From: Methanobacteriota archaeon
GTDB lineage: Archaea > Halobacteriota > Halobacteria > Halobacteriales > Halalkalicoccaceae
Length of the DNA: 20,706 nucleotides
NCBI GenBank assembly: GCA_022561895.1
Contig: JADFQH010000004.1
Span: forward strand, 6,714-27,419
Reading direction: 5' to 3'
Below are positions 14,367-20,706 of the stretch, piece by piece (position 1 is the stretch's first letter; each line of letters starts with the position of its first letter). The notes below the pieces were generated by a model. It was not told the origin of the DNA, searched no databases, and saw only the letters and a list, made by a program, of their open reading frames with translations. Position numbers and translations under genes: made by a program.

Positions 14367-15461
14367 ATGGTCGTTGACACAGCGGTGATCGGCGCGGGCG
14401 AAGTCTCGGACAGCCATCTCTCGGCGCTCGTTGGCAGCCCCCGAACGAACCTCGTTGGGGTGTGTGATCTCGACGAGGCTCGGGCGAGCGCCGCCGCCGA
14501 AAAATACGACACGACGCCCTACTTCGATATGGACGATCTCATCGAGCGAACGGATCTCGACTGGATCCACATCTGCACCTCCGTCCAGACCCATCTCCCG
14601 CTCGCGAAAAAAGCGATTCGAGCGGAGATCCCCGTGCTGGTCGAAAAACCCACGACCGAGACCGTCGCGGAACTCGAGGAGCTCGAAGCGCTTTCTGCGG
14701 ACCACGATATCCCCGTCTCGCCGGTTCACCAGCACCTGTTCGACCCCGCGATGCGCGATGCGCGCACACGGATCCGCTCGGGCGAGATCGGCGCGGTTCG
14801 CGGCGTCGATCTCGTGTATACCGGCCATACCTATCCTGATGAAGCCAACCGGGGGACCTGGGTGTTCGACCTGCCGGGCGGCGAGTTCGAGGAGGGGCTG
14901 CCCCACCCGCTGTATCTCGTCCTTGGAACCGGCGGCTACCCCCGAAGCGAGGCGGATATCTGTGCGATGAACAGCCTCGTCGGCGACTATAATGGCACGT
15001 TCGACTACGACTCCGCGGGGATCCAGTACACCACCGAGACGGGCGCGCTCTGTAGTGCGACGATGCTCGCGGGCGGCACGCAAAAGCGGATGATTCACAT
15101 CCACGGCGATGAGGCCTCCCTCATCGTCGACATGATCCTCCAAGTCGTCCATCAGGTCGAGGGCGATTACAAGGGTTCGACGGTCGGAAAGGTAAAACAG
15201 AGCCTGAAGTACGCGGGCGGCCAGTTCGTCGGGCTGGGCAAAAACGCCCGCCTCGTCGCCAAAGCAACCGTGAGCGACGAGTGGACGCCGAAGATGCAGG
15301 TCAATCCCCACAACTACCAGATCGACCGCACCGCCTACGCCCTCGAAAACGGCCACGAGATGCCCGTCCCCCTGAGCGAAGCCAAATGGACGATCCGGTT
15401 GATGGAGGCGCTGCGCGAGGCCGCTGGCACGGAGCGGGTCGCGGTCGCCGGACGGGAGTAG
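14367..15461 (+). CDS. Gfo/Idh/MocA family NAD(P)-dependent oxidoreductase
   Basis: This 364-residue protein has an N-terminal Rossmann fold with AVIGAGEVSDSH (6-17), an acidic CDLDEARA at the end of strand 2 (33-40) and the hallmark EKP (93-95) that closes the cofactor site. A C-terminal alpha/beta domain follows with a candidate catalytic His in GLPHPLYLVLGTGGY. Members in glycan clusters oxidise or reduce nucleotide sugars (for example UDP-GlcNAc-type 3-dehydrogenases); this one's substrate cannot be read from sequence. An in-frame ATG at 14352 would add five residues, but the promoter spacing and the conserved start of strand 1 favour 14367. The flippase follows 42 bp downstream without a promoter box, so co-transcription is likely. 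Confidence 0.9.
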   Translation: MVVDTAVIGAGEVSDSHLSALVGSPRTNLVGVCDLDEARASAAAEKYDTTPYFDMDDLIERTDLDWIHICTSVQTHLPLAKKAIRAEIPVLVEKPTTETVAELEELEALSADHDIPVSPVHQHLFDPAMRDARTRIRSGEIGAVRGVDLVYTGHTYPDEANRGTWVFDLPGGEFEEGLPHPLYLVLGTGGYPRSEADICAMNSLVGDYNGTFDYDSAGIQYTTETGALCSATMLAGGTQKRMIHIHGDEASLIVDMILQVVHQVEGDYKGSTVGKVKQSLKYAGGQFVGLGKNARLVAKATVSDEWTPKMQVNPHNYQIDRTAYALENGHEMPVPLSEAKWTIRLMEALREAAGTERVAVAGRE

Positions 15462-15503
15462 GGGAGTCGAAGAAGCCCTCGGTCGAGCGATTGTAACCAT
15501 TCG

Positions 15504-16970
15504 ATGTCAGCAACCGACAAAATCATCGGCGGACTGAAAGCCCAGCTGCTCTCGGAGGGGGTTCGCGTCGTCGCGAACGGACTCGTCATTATCCTACTGG
15601 CCCGAGTGTTTCTCGATCCCGAGGAGTACGGCCTGCTGTTTCTCGCGATCTCGGTGTTCGGGGTGGCGGTGCTGTTCAGCCAGTTCGGGATTGCGAAATC
15701 CGGCGCGCGCTACGTTGCGGAGTACCGGGAGCGGGATCCGGGGCAGGTCCCGCATATCATCCGCACCTCGCTGTTCTATCTCGTAGTAATGATCCTGCTC
15801 GTCGGCGGGACGATCACGCTGCTTCACGAGCAGATCGCCCACGCCATCGGCGAGCCGGCGGTCGCATCGCTCCTCGTCTTCGGACTTGGCTACGTCGCCT
15901 TCGAAACCCTGCGGTCGTATCTCTCGCACATCCTGCAGGGCTTCAACAGGATCACGCTGAGTGCGATTGTCGGCATCATCGGCAACGTCGGACTCATAAC
16001 GTTCGTCCTTCTGTTTCTCTTTCTCGGCGGCGGCGCGGCCGGTGCGCTGCTCGGCTATATCGTCGGGTACGGGATCGCATCCGCGGCAGGGCTGGTGATG
16101 GTGGTTCGCATACTCGAGGGCCACGAGAAAGCCGACGCGATCGGCCACGACCTCCCTCGGCGCATCATCGAGTACAGCGTCCCCCTGACCGCGACCGGCG
16201 GGGCGAACGTCCTGTACAAACAGGTCGACACGATCCTGATCGGCGTCTTCCTGACCCCGATCGCCGTCGGCTACTACACGCTCGCAAAACAGATCGCGGA
16301 CTTCGTTATCGCGCCCGCGAGCTCGCTCGGCTTCACCGTTGCCCCGACCTACGGCGAGCACAAGGCAAGCGGCGAACTCGACGCCGCAGCACGCATCTTC
16401 GAGACGACCTTCGAGTACACCGTACTCCTCTACATCCCGGCGGCGGCCGGTCTCGTGTTGGTCGCAGAACCCACCGTCGAGTTCATCTTCGGTGCGGACT
16501 ACCTGGGCGCAGTTCCGGTAATCCAAGTGCTGAGCGGGTTTATCGTCCTCCAGGCGATCGATAAGATCACCAACGACGGGCTGGATTTCCTCGGTCGGGC
16601 ACGCGCGCGCGCGATCTCGAAGGGGTCGACCGCGATCCTCAACTTCTTCCTCAACCTGCTGCTCATCCCGCTGATCGGCGTCGTCGGAGCCGCCATCTCG
16701 ACCGTCGTCGGCTTTTTCATCATGGTTCTCGTGAACGTCTACATCATCCACCGCGAACTCACGCTCTCGGTCGGTCGCCTGCTGCGAAGCGTCGGTCTCG
16801 TCTGTCTCGTCACCGTCGGGATGTGCGCGGTCATCCTGTTTTTCATGCCCTACGTCACCAACGTTCTCGTTCTCTTCGCCGTCGTCGGGCTCGGTGGCGT
16901 CGTCTGGTTCTTTCTCTCCGTGCTCTGTGGCCTGCTCGATCCCCGCGAGGCGATCGATGTCGTCCGCTAG
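15504..16970 (+). CDS. Wzx-type polysaccharide flippase (MOP/MATE superfamily)
   Basis: This 488-residue protein is hydrophobic throughout, with about 12-14 predicted membrane helices. It opens with the family's amphipathic start MSATDKIIGGLKAQLLSEG and LLARVFLDPEEYGLLFLAIS, then FGIAKSGARYVAEYRERDP, and has a second half with VDTILIGVFLTPIAVGYYTLAKQ and FIFGADYLGAVPVIQVL, typical of polysaccharide biosynthesis proteins. It probably flips a lipid-linked oligosaccharide across the membrane. A run of alternating CG near 16610-16616 only encodes Arg-Ala-Arg-Ala. Its TAG stop shares the four bases CTAG with the stop of the convergent deacetylase. Confidence 0.92.
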   Translation: MSATDKIIGGLKAQLLSEGVRVVANGLVIILLARVFLDPEEYGLLFLAISVFGVAVLFSQFGIAKSGARYVAEYRERDPGQVPHIIRTSLFYLVVMILLVGGTITLLHEQIAHAIGEPAVASLLVFGLGYVAFETLRSYLSHILQGFNRITLSAIVGIIGNVGLITFVLLFLFLGGGAAGALLGYIVGYGIASAAGLVMVVRILEGHEKADAIGHDLPRRIIEYSVPLTATGGANVLYKQVDTILIGVFLTPIAVGYYTLAKQIADFVIAPASSLGFTVAPTYGEHKASGELDAAARIFETTFEYTVLLYIPAAAGLVLVAEPTVEFIFGADYLGAVPVIQVLSGFIVLQAIDKITNDGLDFLGRARARAISKGSTAILNFFLNLLLIPLIGVVGAAISTVVGFFIMVLVNVYIIHRELTLSVGRLLRSVGLVCLVTVGMCAVILFFMPYVTNVLVLFAVVGLGGVVWFFLSVLCGLLDPREAIDVVR

Positions 16971-17914
16971 GGCGGCGTTCGCTCCCTGATCGGCGATTCG
17001 TCGATGGCGCGTTCGCTCGCCGTCCGCATGGTTTCGACCGAAAGCGAGGTCCGCTTTCGGCGTGCCGCGAGATACGAAAGCACCCGGTTCAGTCGCCGGA
17101 AATCCGGCTCATCGAGCAAGTTGTTCGGGTGAAGCCAGAGGTGGAAGACGCCATCCTCGGTGACCGCGCGCTCGATCCCCGCTTTCGCCTGTCGGACGAT
17201 CGGATCGCCGAACGCGGGCTCGACGAACGAGCGGGCGATCCCCTCGAACCCGAACAGATCGAGGGAGGCTGGGAGGTCGACCAGGCCGTACTCATCCGCC
17301 GTCGGGGAGACGAGCGGCGGGGCGCTCCGCACGACCGTCGCATCGAGGAGCTTGCCGGCCCGCGGCGTCGGGAGCGAATCGAACCACCAGCTCGGACGAG
17401 TCCCTCGATAGCACGTAAAGCCGTACGAGGAAAGCACGCTCCGATAGCCGACGTTGTTCCGAGGGAAGACGAACGAGTGGAGCGGAACCCCCATCGATGC
17501 AGCCGCCTTGATGCTCGCTTCGACCTCCGCGACCGCGATCTCGCGGGTCGTCTCTCGCTTCCCGAACTCGACGTGTGAAAAGCTGTGACAGCCGATCTCG
17601 TGGGGCGTCTCCGCGCTTTGTATCTCGCGAACGAGATCGGGCCCGAACCAGCTGTCGTGATTCTCTGCTTTGCCCCCCGGATCGCGGGCGAACCAGTCGG
17701 GCGAGGCGGGATGCGTCCTGTGGAAGCCGTCACACTCCGGTAAAAACAGGTGGCCCACGATCGCCCACGTCGCCGGAATGGAGAACTTTTCGAGGGTGGC
17801 GAGCAGTCGTTCCCACGAGGGTCTTGCCGCCTCGATCCGGCGATCGGGCGGGTTCGGGAGGTCGTGAAACCCCCAGGCGAGTTCGGCGTCGATCGAGAGC
17901 ACGACCGTTCCCAT
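16967..17914 (-). CDS. Polysaccharide deacetylase (NodB-like), second copy
   Basis: This 315-residue protein has the NodB-type first motif as LSIDAELAWGFHD (6-18, Asp9 likely the key acid), ATWAIVGHLF (48-57), the metal-binding pair EIGCHSFSHVEF (His110 and His114) and a third motif SFVFPRNN (147-154) with Arg152, ending with FHLWLHPNNLL, which supplies the late His. It is a different subfamily from the deacetylase at 4723-5577 and keeps the classic His-x-x-x-His. No signal peptide is seen; deacetylation of a lipid-linked or nucleotide sugar in the cytoplasm is possible. It stands alone, divergent from the GNAT gene, with a variant promoter box 33 nt before its ATG, and converges on the flippase with a 4-bp stop-codon overlap. 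Confidence 0.9.
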   Translation of the reverse strand: MGTVVLSIDAELAWGFHDLPNPPDRRIEAARPSWERLLATLEKFSIPATWAIVGHLFLPECDGFHRTHPASPDWFARDPGGKAENHDSWFGPDLVREIQSAETPHEIGCHSFSHVEFGKRETTREIAVAEVEASIKAAASMGVPLHSFVFPRNNVGYRSVLSSYGFTCYRGTRPSWWFDSLPTPRAGKLLDATVVRSAPPLVSPTADEYGLVDLPASLDLFGFEGIARSFVEPAFGDPIVRQAKAGIERAVTEDGVFHLWLHPNNLLDEPDFRRLNRVLSYLAARRKRTSLSVETMRTASERAIDESPIRERTPP

Positions 17915-17940
17915 ACGAGCCAGATCGATCGAGTGAGACT

Positions 17941-17949
17941 TTGTAATCC
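17941..17949 (-). promoter_or_regulatory. Promoter box variant (GGATTACAA) of the second deacetylase
   Basis: On the minus strand GGATTACAA differs by one base from GGATAACAA. The ATTACAA core begins 33 nt before the ATG at 17914. Confidence 0.45.
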
Positions 17950-18032
17950 CGTGCTTATCCGGGTGGCGAGCGGGCCATCGGGATCGAGCGGGAGGTGGCC
18001 TCGCTTCGAGTGATTACTTCGCCGTAGGATAC

Positions 18033-18041
18033 GGATAACAA
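18033..18041 (+). promoter_or_regulatory. Promoter box GGATAACAA of the GNAT gene
   Basis: ATAACAA begins 32 nt before the ATG at 18067, divergent from the box at 17941-17949. Confidence 0.6.
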
Positions 18042-18066
18042 CCAGTCGAGGGCGAGAGACGATCGC

Positions 18067-19188
18067 ATGGCTCAAACAGCCGATACGAGCGAGAGAGGCG
18101 ACCAGTATGCGTTTCGGTTCTACGAACCGGGAGACAGATCGGCGTTCGTCTCGCTCTACGGGGAGACGTTTGGCGACACGAGCGAGAGATGGTTCGACTG
18201 GAAGTACGTCGAGAACCCGGCGACCGAACACGTTCCGGTCGTCGTCGCGACGTGGGAGAACGAGCTGGTCGGGGCGCGCCCGTGTGTCCCGTTTCGAATG
18301 CGGGTCGGCGACCGGCGAGCGACTGCGATCCGGTTCGGCGATACGATGGTGGCCCCGGACCACCGCCGTCAGGGGCTGTTCACCCGGATGACCCGCCGGA
18401 TGATCGAGTACTACGCCGCACTGGAGCCGGCGTTCGGCTTCAACCACCCCAACGAGTTCTCGCTGCCGGGCTACCGGACGCTGGGCGGGCGCGTGATCGG
18501 CCAGCTCCCGGTCGCCTACCGGATCCAGAACCCGGCGGCGCTGCTCTCCGGTCGTCTCACCGGACCGGTCGCACGCGGCGTTTCGATGGCGACCCCGCTC
18601 GCGCGGGCGTATCTCGACGGGCGCGAGCGGTTGGTCGAGACCGACTCGGGGATCAGCGTCACACGACACACCACCGCACCCACGGAGACGCTCGCGGCGC
18701 TGTACGATCTCGACCCACCGGAAGGGATCCACGCCGAGCGAACCCCCGCGTTCTACGAATGGCGGTTCGGAAACCCCCAGTGGCGCTACAGCACCTACGT
18801 CGCCCGCCGGGAGAAGCCGATCGCCGCGATCGTCACCGGAACACGAAAAATCGACGGTGCGACGGTGACGACCCTCACGGAGGCCGTCCCGATGGCGGGG
18901 AACAGCGCTCGAAATGCCGCGTTCTCCGCGCTCGTCGGTCGGATCATCGAAGACACGGTTGCGTCCGATCTGCTTGCGTACAACGGTCGGGCGATCCCCG
19001 AGGGTGTGTTGCGCTCGTTCGGCTTTCATCGCGACAGCCGAGCGCCGCTTTCGTGGTTGGCGAACGAGACGCAGCTCGTTGCCTATGAACTCGGTGGGAA
19101 CGTGTGTCCGGAGTGGCGCGTAAACGGTACGAACCTGCTTGATGCGTCGAACTGGTCGCTTTCGTTCTGCGAACAGGACGCGCGCTAG
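18067..19188 (+). CDS. GNAT family N-acetyltransferase
   Basis: This 373-residue protein has an N-terminal GNAT domain: FVSLYGETFGDTSERWFDWKY (27-47), FGDTMVAPDHRRQGLFTRMT (90-109), which is the acetyl-CoA pyrophosphate-binding loop, and FGFNHPNEFSLPGYRTLGG. A second, weaker acyltransferase-like half follows (FYEWRFGNPQWRYSTYV..., SFGFHRDSRAPLSW), as in Eis-like or Acetyltransf_9 proteins. In such clusters these enzymes probably acetylate an amino sugar, which would oppose or complement the deacetylases; the substrate is unknown. Start supported by the promoter box 32 nt upstream. It converges with the small Cys/His gene, sharing CTAG over both stop codons. Confidence 0.85.
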   Translation: MAQTADTSERGDQYAFRFYEPGDRSAFVSLYGETFGDTSERWFDWKYVENPATEHVPVVVATWENELVGARPCVPFRMRVGDRRATAIRFGDTMVAPDHRRQGLFTRMTRRMIEYYAALEPAFGFNHPNEFSLPGYRTLGGRVIGQLPVAYRIQNPAALLSGRLTGPVARGVSMATPLARAYLDGRERLVETDSGISVTRHTTAPTETLAALYDLDPPEGIHAERTPAFYEWRFGNPQWRYSTYVARREKPIAAIVTGTRKIDGATVTTLTEAVPMAGNSARNAAFSALVGRIIEDTVASDLLAYNGRAIPEGVLRSFGFHRDSRAPLSWLANETQLVAYELGGNVCPEWRVNGTNLLDASNWSLSFCEQDAR

Positions 19189-19379
19189 CCGCCCGGCTCC
19201 TCGGCCATCACCCGCTGGTAGACCGAGCAGTACTCGGCGTGGTCGAAGCGATCGCGGTCGTTACAGATGTCGGCGTGCATCGGCGAGACGAACTCCTCCG
19301 CGCCCGCGCAGTACGCCCGCGGATGGTCGAACTCGTTCGATTCGTCGTGCGTTCGGTATTCGAGATATGGACAAACCAT
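19185..19379 (-). CDS. Small Cys/His-rich protein (64 aa), putative metal-binding
   Basis: I take ATG 19379 rather than an upstream alternative because a CCATAACAA box lies 34 nt before it. The 64 residues hold four Cys (3, 24, 39, 51) and four His (11, 19, 35, 47) in an acidic background, with MVCPYLEYR at the start and SPMHADICNDRDRFDHAEYC (32-51) in the middle. The single-spaced cysteines are far apart, so it is not a standard CxxC zinc ribbon; zinc or an Fe-S cluster are both possible. I believe similar small proteins are widespread in haloarchaea without assigned function. Its stop shares CTAG with the GNAT stop. Confidence 0.75.
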   Translation of the reverse strand: MVCPYLEYRTHDESNEFDHPRAYCAGAEEFVSPMHADICNDRDRFDHAEYCSVYQRVMAEEPGG

Positions 19380-19406
19380 ACGCTCGAATACTGGAACCAA
19401 CGGGGT

Positions 19407-19415
19407 TTGTTATGG
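19407..19415 (-). promoter_or_regulatory. Promoter box CCATAACAA of the small Cys/His gene
   Basis: On the minus strand, ATAACAA begins 34 nt before the ATG at 19379, the standard spacing in this window; this decides the start codon. Confidence 0.55.
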
Positions 19416-19500
19416 CGAGAATATACTATCTGAAGATTGTCATTTTTTCACTAGATCCGAGAGAAGGGTTGGGTGGACGGCCAGCGATGACCCGTCATAA

Positions 19501-19573
19501 GGACGGTTGTCGTCTCTTAGCGCTGATCGCCTATCGGAGTCAGACGATCAGCGCTAAACAGTTACAACCGCCC
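19501..19573. repeat. 73-nt long hairpin next to element D
   Basis: The core is a perfect 13-bp inverted repeat, TTAGCGCTGATCG (19517-19529) and its complement (19545-19557), around a 15-nt loop. Outside a 6x6 internal bulge, GGACGGTTGT (19501-19510) pairs with ACAACCGCCC (19564-19573) with one mismatch. It lies 3 bp from the flanking TCA of element D. It could be a transcript-end hairpin for the BKACE gene, a structured RNA or a remnant of a mobile element. No tRNA features are present. Confidence 0.65.
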
Positions 19574-19579
19574 GTCTCA

Positions 19580-19679
19580 TAGGAATTCTCGTTAGAAACC
19601 ATAGAATCCAGATGAACGAACCAGCCGCCGTGGCTCAGATGATCAGTTGAAAAACGATGATCGGCAACGAGAATCCCTA
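19580..19679 (-). mobile_element. Repeat element copy D (100 bp, MITE-like) at the BKACE stop codon
   Basis: This 100-bp copy has ends TAGGAATTCTCGTT (left) and AACGAGAATCCCTA (right), flanked by TCA at 19577-19579 and TCA at 19680-19682. The latter, read on the minus strand, is the TGA stop of the BKACE gene. It has the conserved CGTTTTTC tract 28 nt after that stop (minus strand), a CCACGGCGGCTGGTTCG segment aligned to copy B, and an ATG at 19600-19602 exactly 23 nt from its left end. The inside is diverged from copies A and B. Confidence 0.72.
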
Positions 19680-20516
19680 TCAGTTCATCCCGAGGATCGT
19701 CCGTGCCTCCGTGGGTGTCGCGATCTCCCGGCCGAGATGTTCGATGATGGCGGCCGAACGTTCGACGAGCTGGGCGTTGCTCTCTGCGGGCCGGCCGCGG
19801 TCGAAGTAGAGGTTGTCCTCCATGCCGACTCGTACGTGACCCCCCAGTAACACCGCCATCGTCGTCAGCGGGAGCTGGTGTTTCCCGGTCGCGAGCACGT
19901 TGAACTCCGCATGGTCAGGGAGGTTGTCGACGAGGTTCAGCAGGTTTCGCGGGCTCGGCATCGAGAACGTTCCGCCGCCGAAGATCAGGTTGATGTAGTA
20001 CGGTTTTTCGAGCAGACCGAGTTCGATCAGCCGGTGGCTCTCGTTCAGATGCCCGTTATTGAAGGCTTCGAGCTCGGGTTTGATCCCCTTTTCTCGCATC
20101 TCGCGGGCGAGCGACTCGATGTTGTGTCGGGTGTGCTCGGTGATGATATGCTGTTGGCGGTTGAACGGACCCATATCGAGCGACGCCATCTCGGGGGCCG
20201 GATCGGTTCGGATCCCTCGAACACGCTCGTCGTAGGCGCTCTGACCCCCGGTCGTGTTCTGGATGATGATATCCTCACAGTGTTCGCGGATCGCGTCGTT
20301 TACGTCCTGGAGTCGCTCGGCGGAGTTCTCGCCGAACTCGTCGCGGCCGTGGACGTGGGCGATCGACGCCCCCAGTTTCTCGCACTCGCGGATATCTCGG
20401 GCGATCTCCTCGGGCTGTTCGGGGAGGTTCGGATTGGCGTCCTTGCCGTGGACGCCGCCGGTCGTTGCCACCGTCAGGATGACGTTCGTGCCGTCGAGGT
20501 AGTCGTCGTAAGTCAT
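19680..20516 (-). CDS. BKACE (DUF849) beta-keto acid cleavage enzyme family protein
   Basis: This 278-residue TIM-barrel protein matches the 3-keto-5-aminohexanoate cleavage family. It starts with VILTVATTGGVHGKDANPNLPEQPEEIA (12-39), then GASIAHVHGRD (49-59), whose His54 and His56 are zinc ligands in the family, followed by IIIQNTTGG, a PELEAFNNGHL segment, and LPLTTMAVLLGGHVRVGMEDNLY, the conserved C-terminal strand with His and Glu. Family enzymes condense a beta-keto acid with acetyl-CoA to give acetoacetate and a new CoA ester; the substrate varies and cannot be read here. It has no obvious link to polysaccharide synthesis and may mark the cluster boundary. Length is normal. Its stop codon is the flanking triplet of element D. 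No standard promoter box is found at the usual distance. Confidence 0.9.
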   Translation of the reverse strand: MTYDDYLDGTNVILTVATTGGVHGKDANPNLPEQPEEIARDIRECEKLGASIAHVHGRDEFGENSAERLQDVNDAIREHCEDIIIQNTTGGQSAYDERVRGIRTDPAPEMASLDMGPFNRQQHIITEHTRHNIESLAREMREKGIKPELEAFNNGHLNESHRLIELGLLEKPYYINLIFGGGTFSMPSPRNLLNLVDNLPDHAEFNVLATGKHQLPLTTMAVLLGGHVRVGMEDNLYFDRGRPAESNAQLVERSAAIIEHLGREIATPTEARTILGMN

Positions 20517-20670
20517 GGGTTGGGGGAGGAGGGCGCGGCGTCAGCCGGGCCACTGTCATGTTCTCACAGACAGCTATCGTTATCGCGGCCTTACTGCCCC
20601 CACTCGGCGCAAGCGATCGTGCTCGCGATTGAAATGTGATCCATACGGCGTGTGAAAAGAGGTAACGTCG

Positions 20671-20677
20671 GGATAAC
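20671..20677 (+). promoter_or_regulatory. Possible promoter box at the window edge (GGATAAC)
   Basis: GGATAACTA resembles the recurring box. At the usual spacing its start codon would fall at or just past the right edge, so it cannot be confirmed. The rest of 20517-20706 holds nothing else I can support. Confidence 0.25.
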
Positions 20678-20706
20678 TATGGCCCATCGTCGCCGTTCTG
20701 TAGCTA

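Noticed and set aside
16608..16617. Alternating CG run (possible Z-DNA or a repeat)
   Set aside because: It is explained by Arg-Ala-Arg-Ala codons in the flippase gene; too short to be notable.
17089..19029. 646-codon minus-strand open frame over the second deacetylase and GNAT genes
   Set aside because: It spans two well-supported genes in other frames and reads as low-complexity Arg/Ser-rich shadow sequence.
19501..19573. Hairpin region as a tRNA or CRISPR repeat
   Set aside because: There is no cloverleaf, T-loop or CCA-type end, and only one copy exists, so neither assignment holds. I see no CRISPR array, rRNA or tRNA anywhere in the window.

Overview
The window is haloarchaeal (Halobacteria; I do not fix the genus). 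The DNA is GC-rich, the proteins are acidic, start codons sit at the spacing expected of leaderless mRNAs, and several families (DUF354, a DUF7344-type winged helix with membrane helices, six-hairpin-like and Asp-box proteins in a polysaccharide locus) are typical of this group. Almost every gene fits one theme: making, modifying and exporting a surface polysaccharide or glycan.

Layout. At 1-1797 is GlmS, which supplies glucosamine-6-phosphate but shows no catalytic N-terminal Cys. At 1872-3517 a short leader ORF precedes a secreted, membrane-anchored surface protein. At 3567-7837, on the minus strand, are a FemAB-like acyltransferase with its own promoter and an operon of GT2 glycosyltransferase (with leader ORF), WecB epimerase and polysaccharide deacetylase. 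A membrane-anchored winged-helix regulator (7982-8578, plus) converges with a DUF354 glycosyltransferase-like gene (8688-9791, minus). At 9913-16970, on the plus strand, are an alpha/alpha-toroid protein, an Asp-box propeller protein, a large polytopic membrane protein, a Gfo/Idh/MocA oxidoreductase and a Wzx-type flippase. A second NodB-type deacetylase (minus), a GNAT acetyltransferase (plus) and a 64-residue Cys/His protein (minus) follow. The window closes with a BKACE/DUF849 enzyme (minus), which looks metabolically unrelated and may mark the cluster edge.

Two layers of non-coding structure run across the locus. First, four copies of an 88-100 bp element share terminal inverted repeats (TAGGGATTMTCG) and conserved internal blocks. 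Three are flanked by the direct triplet TGA, which looks like a target duplication, and in two the TGA is exactly the stop codon of the adjacent gene. Removing copy A restores a plausible overlapping start for the deacetylase downstream of wecB, so the present start codon of that gene lies inside the element. Three copies carry an ATG exactly 23 nt from the same end. This is the strongest candidate for something undescribed.

Second, at least nine genes have a box (GGATAACAA or close) 32-37 nt before the first ATG. This is the TATA position of a leaderless transcript, but the sequence is unlike the usual haloarchaeal box. In two places the box is correctly spaced for a 23-27 codon leader ORF that abuts or overlaps the next gene. 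Two further long palindromes (4666-4746 and 19501-19573) are unexplained.

A likely pathway: GlmS and WecB feed amino-sugar nucleotides; GT2, DUF354 and perhaps the large membrane protein assemble the chain; the flippase exports it; the deacetylases, FemAB and GNAT proteins adjust acylation; the toroid and propeller proteins trim or bind the polymer. The family assignments come from motifs read by eye; the substrates and the pathway order are inference.
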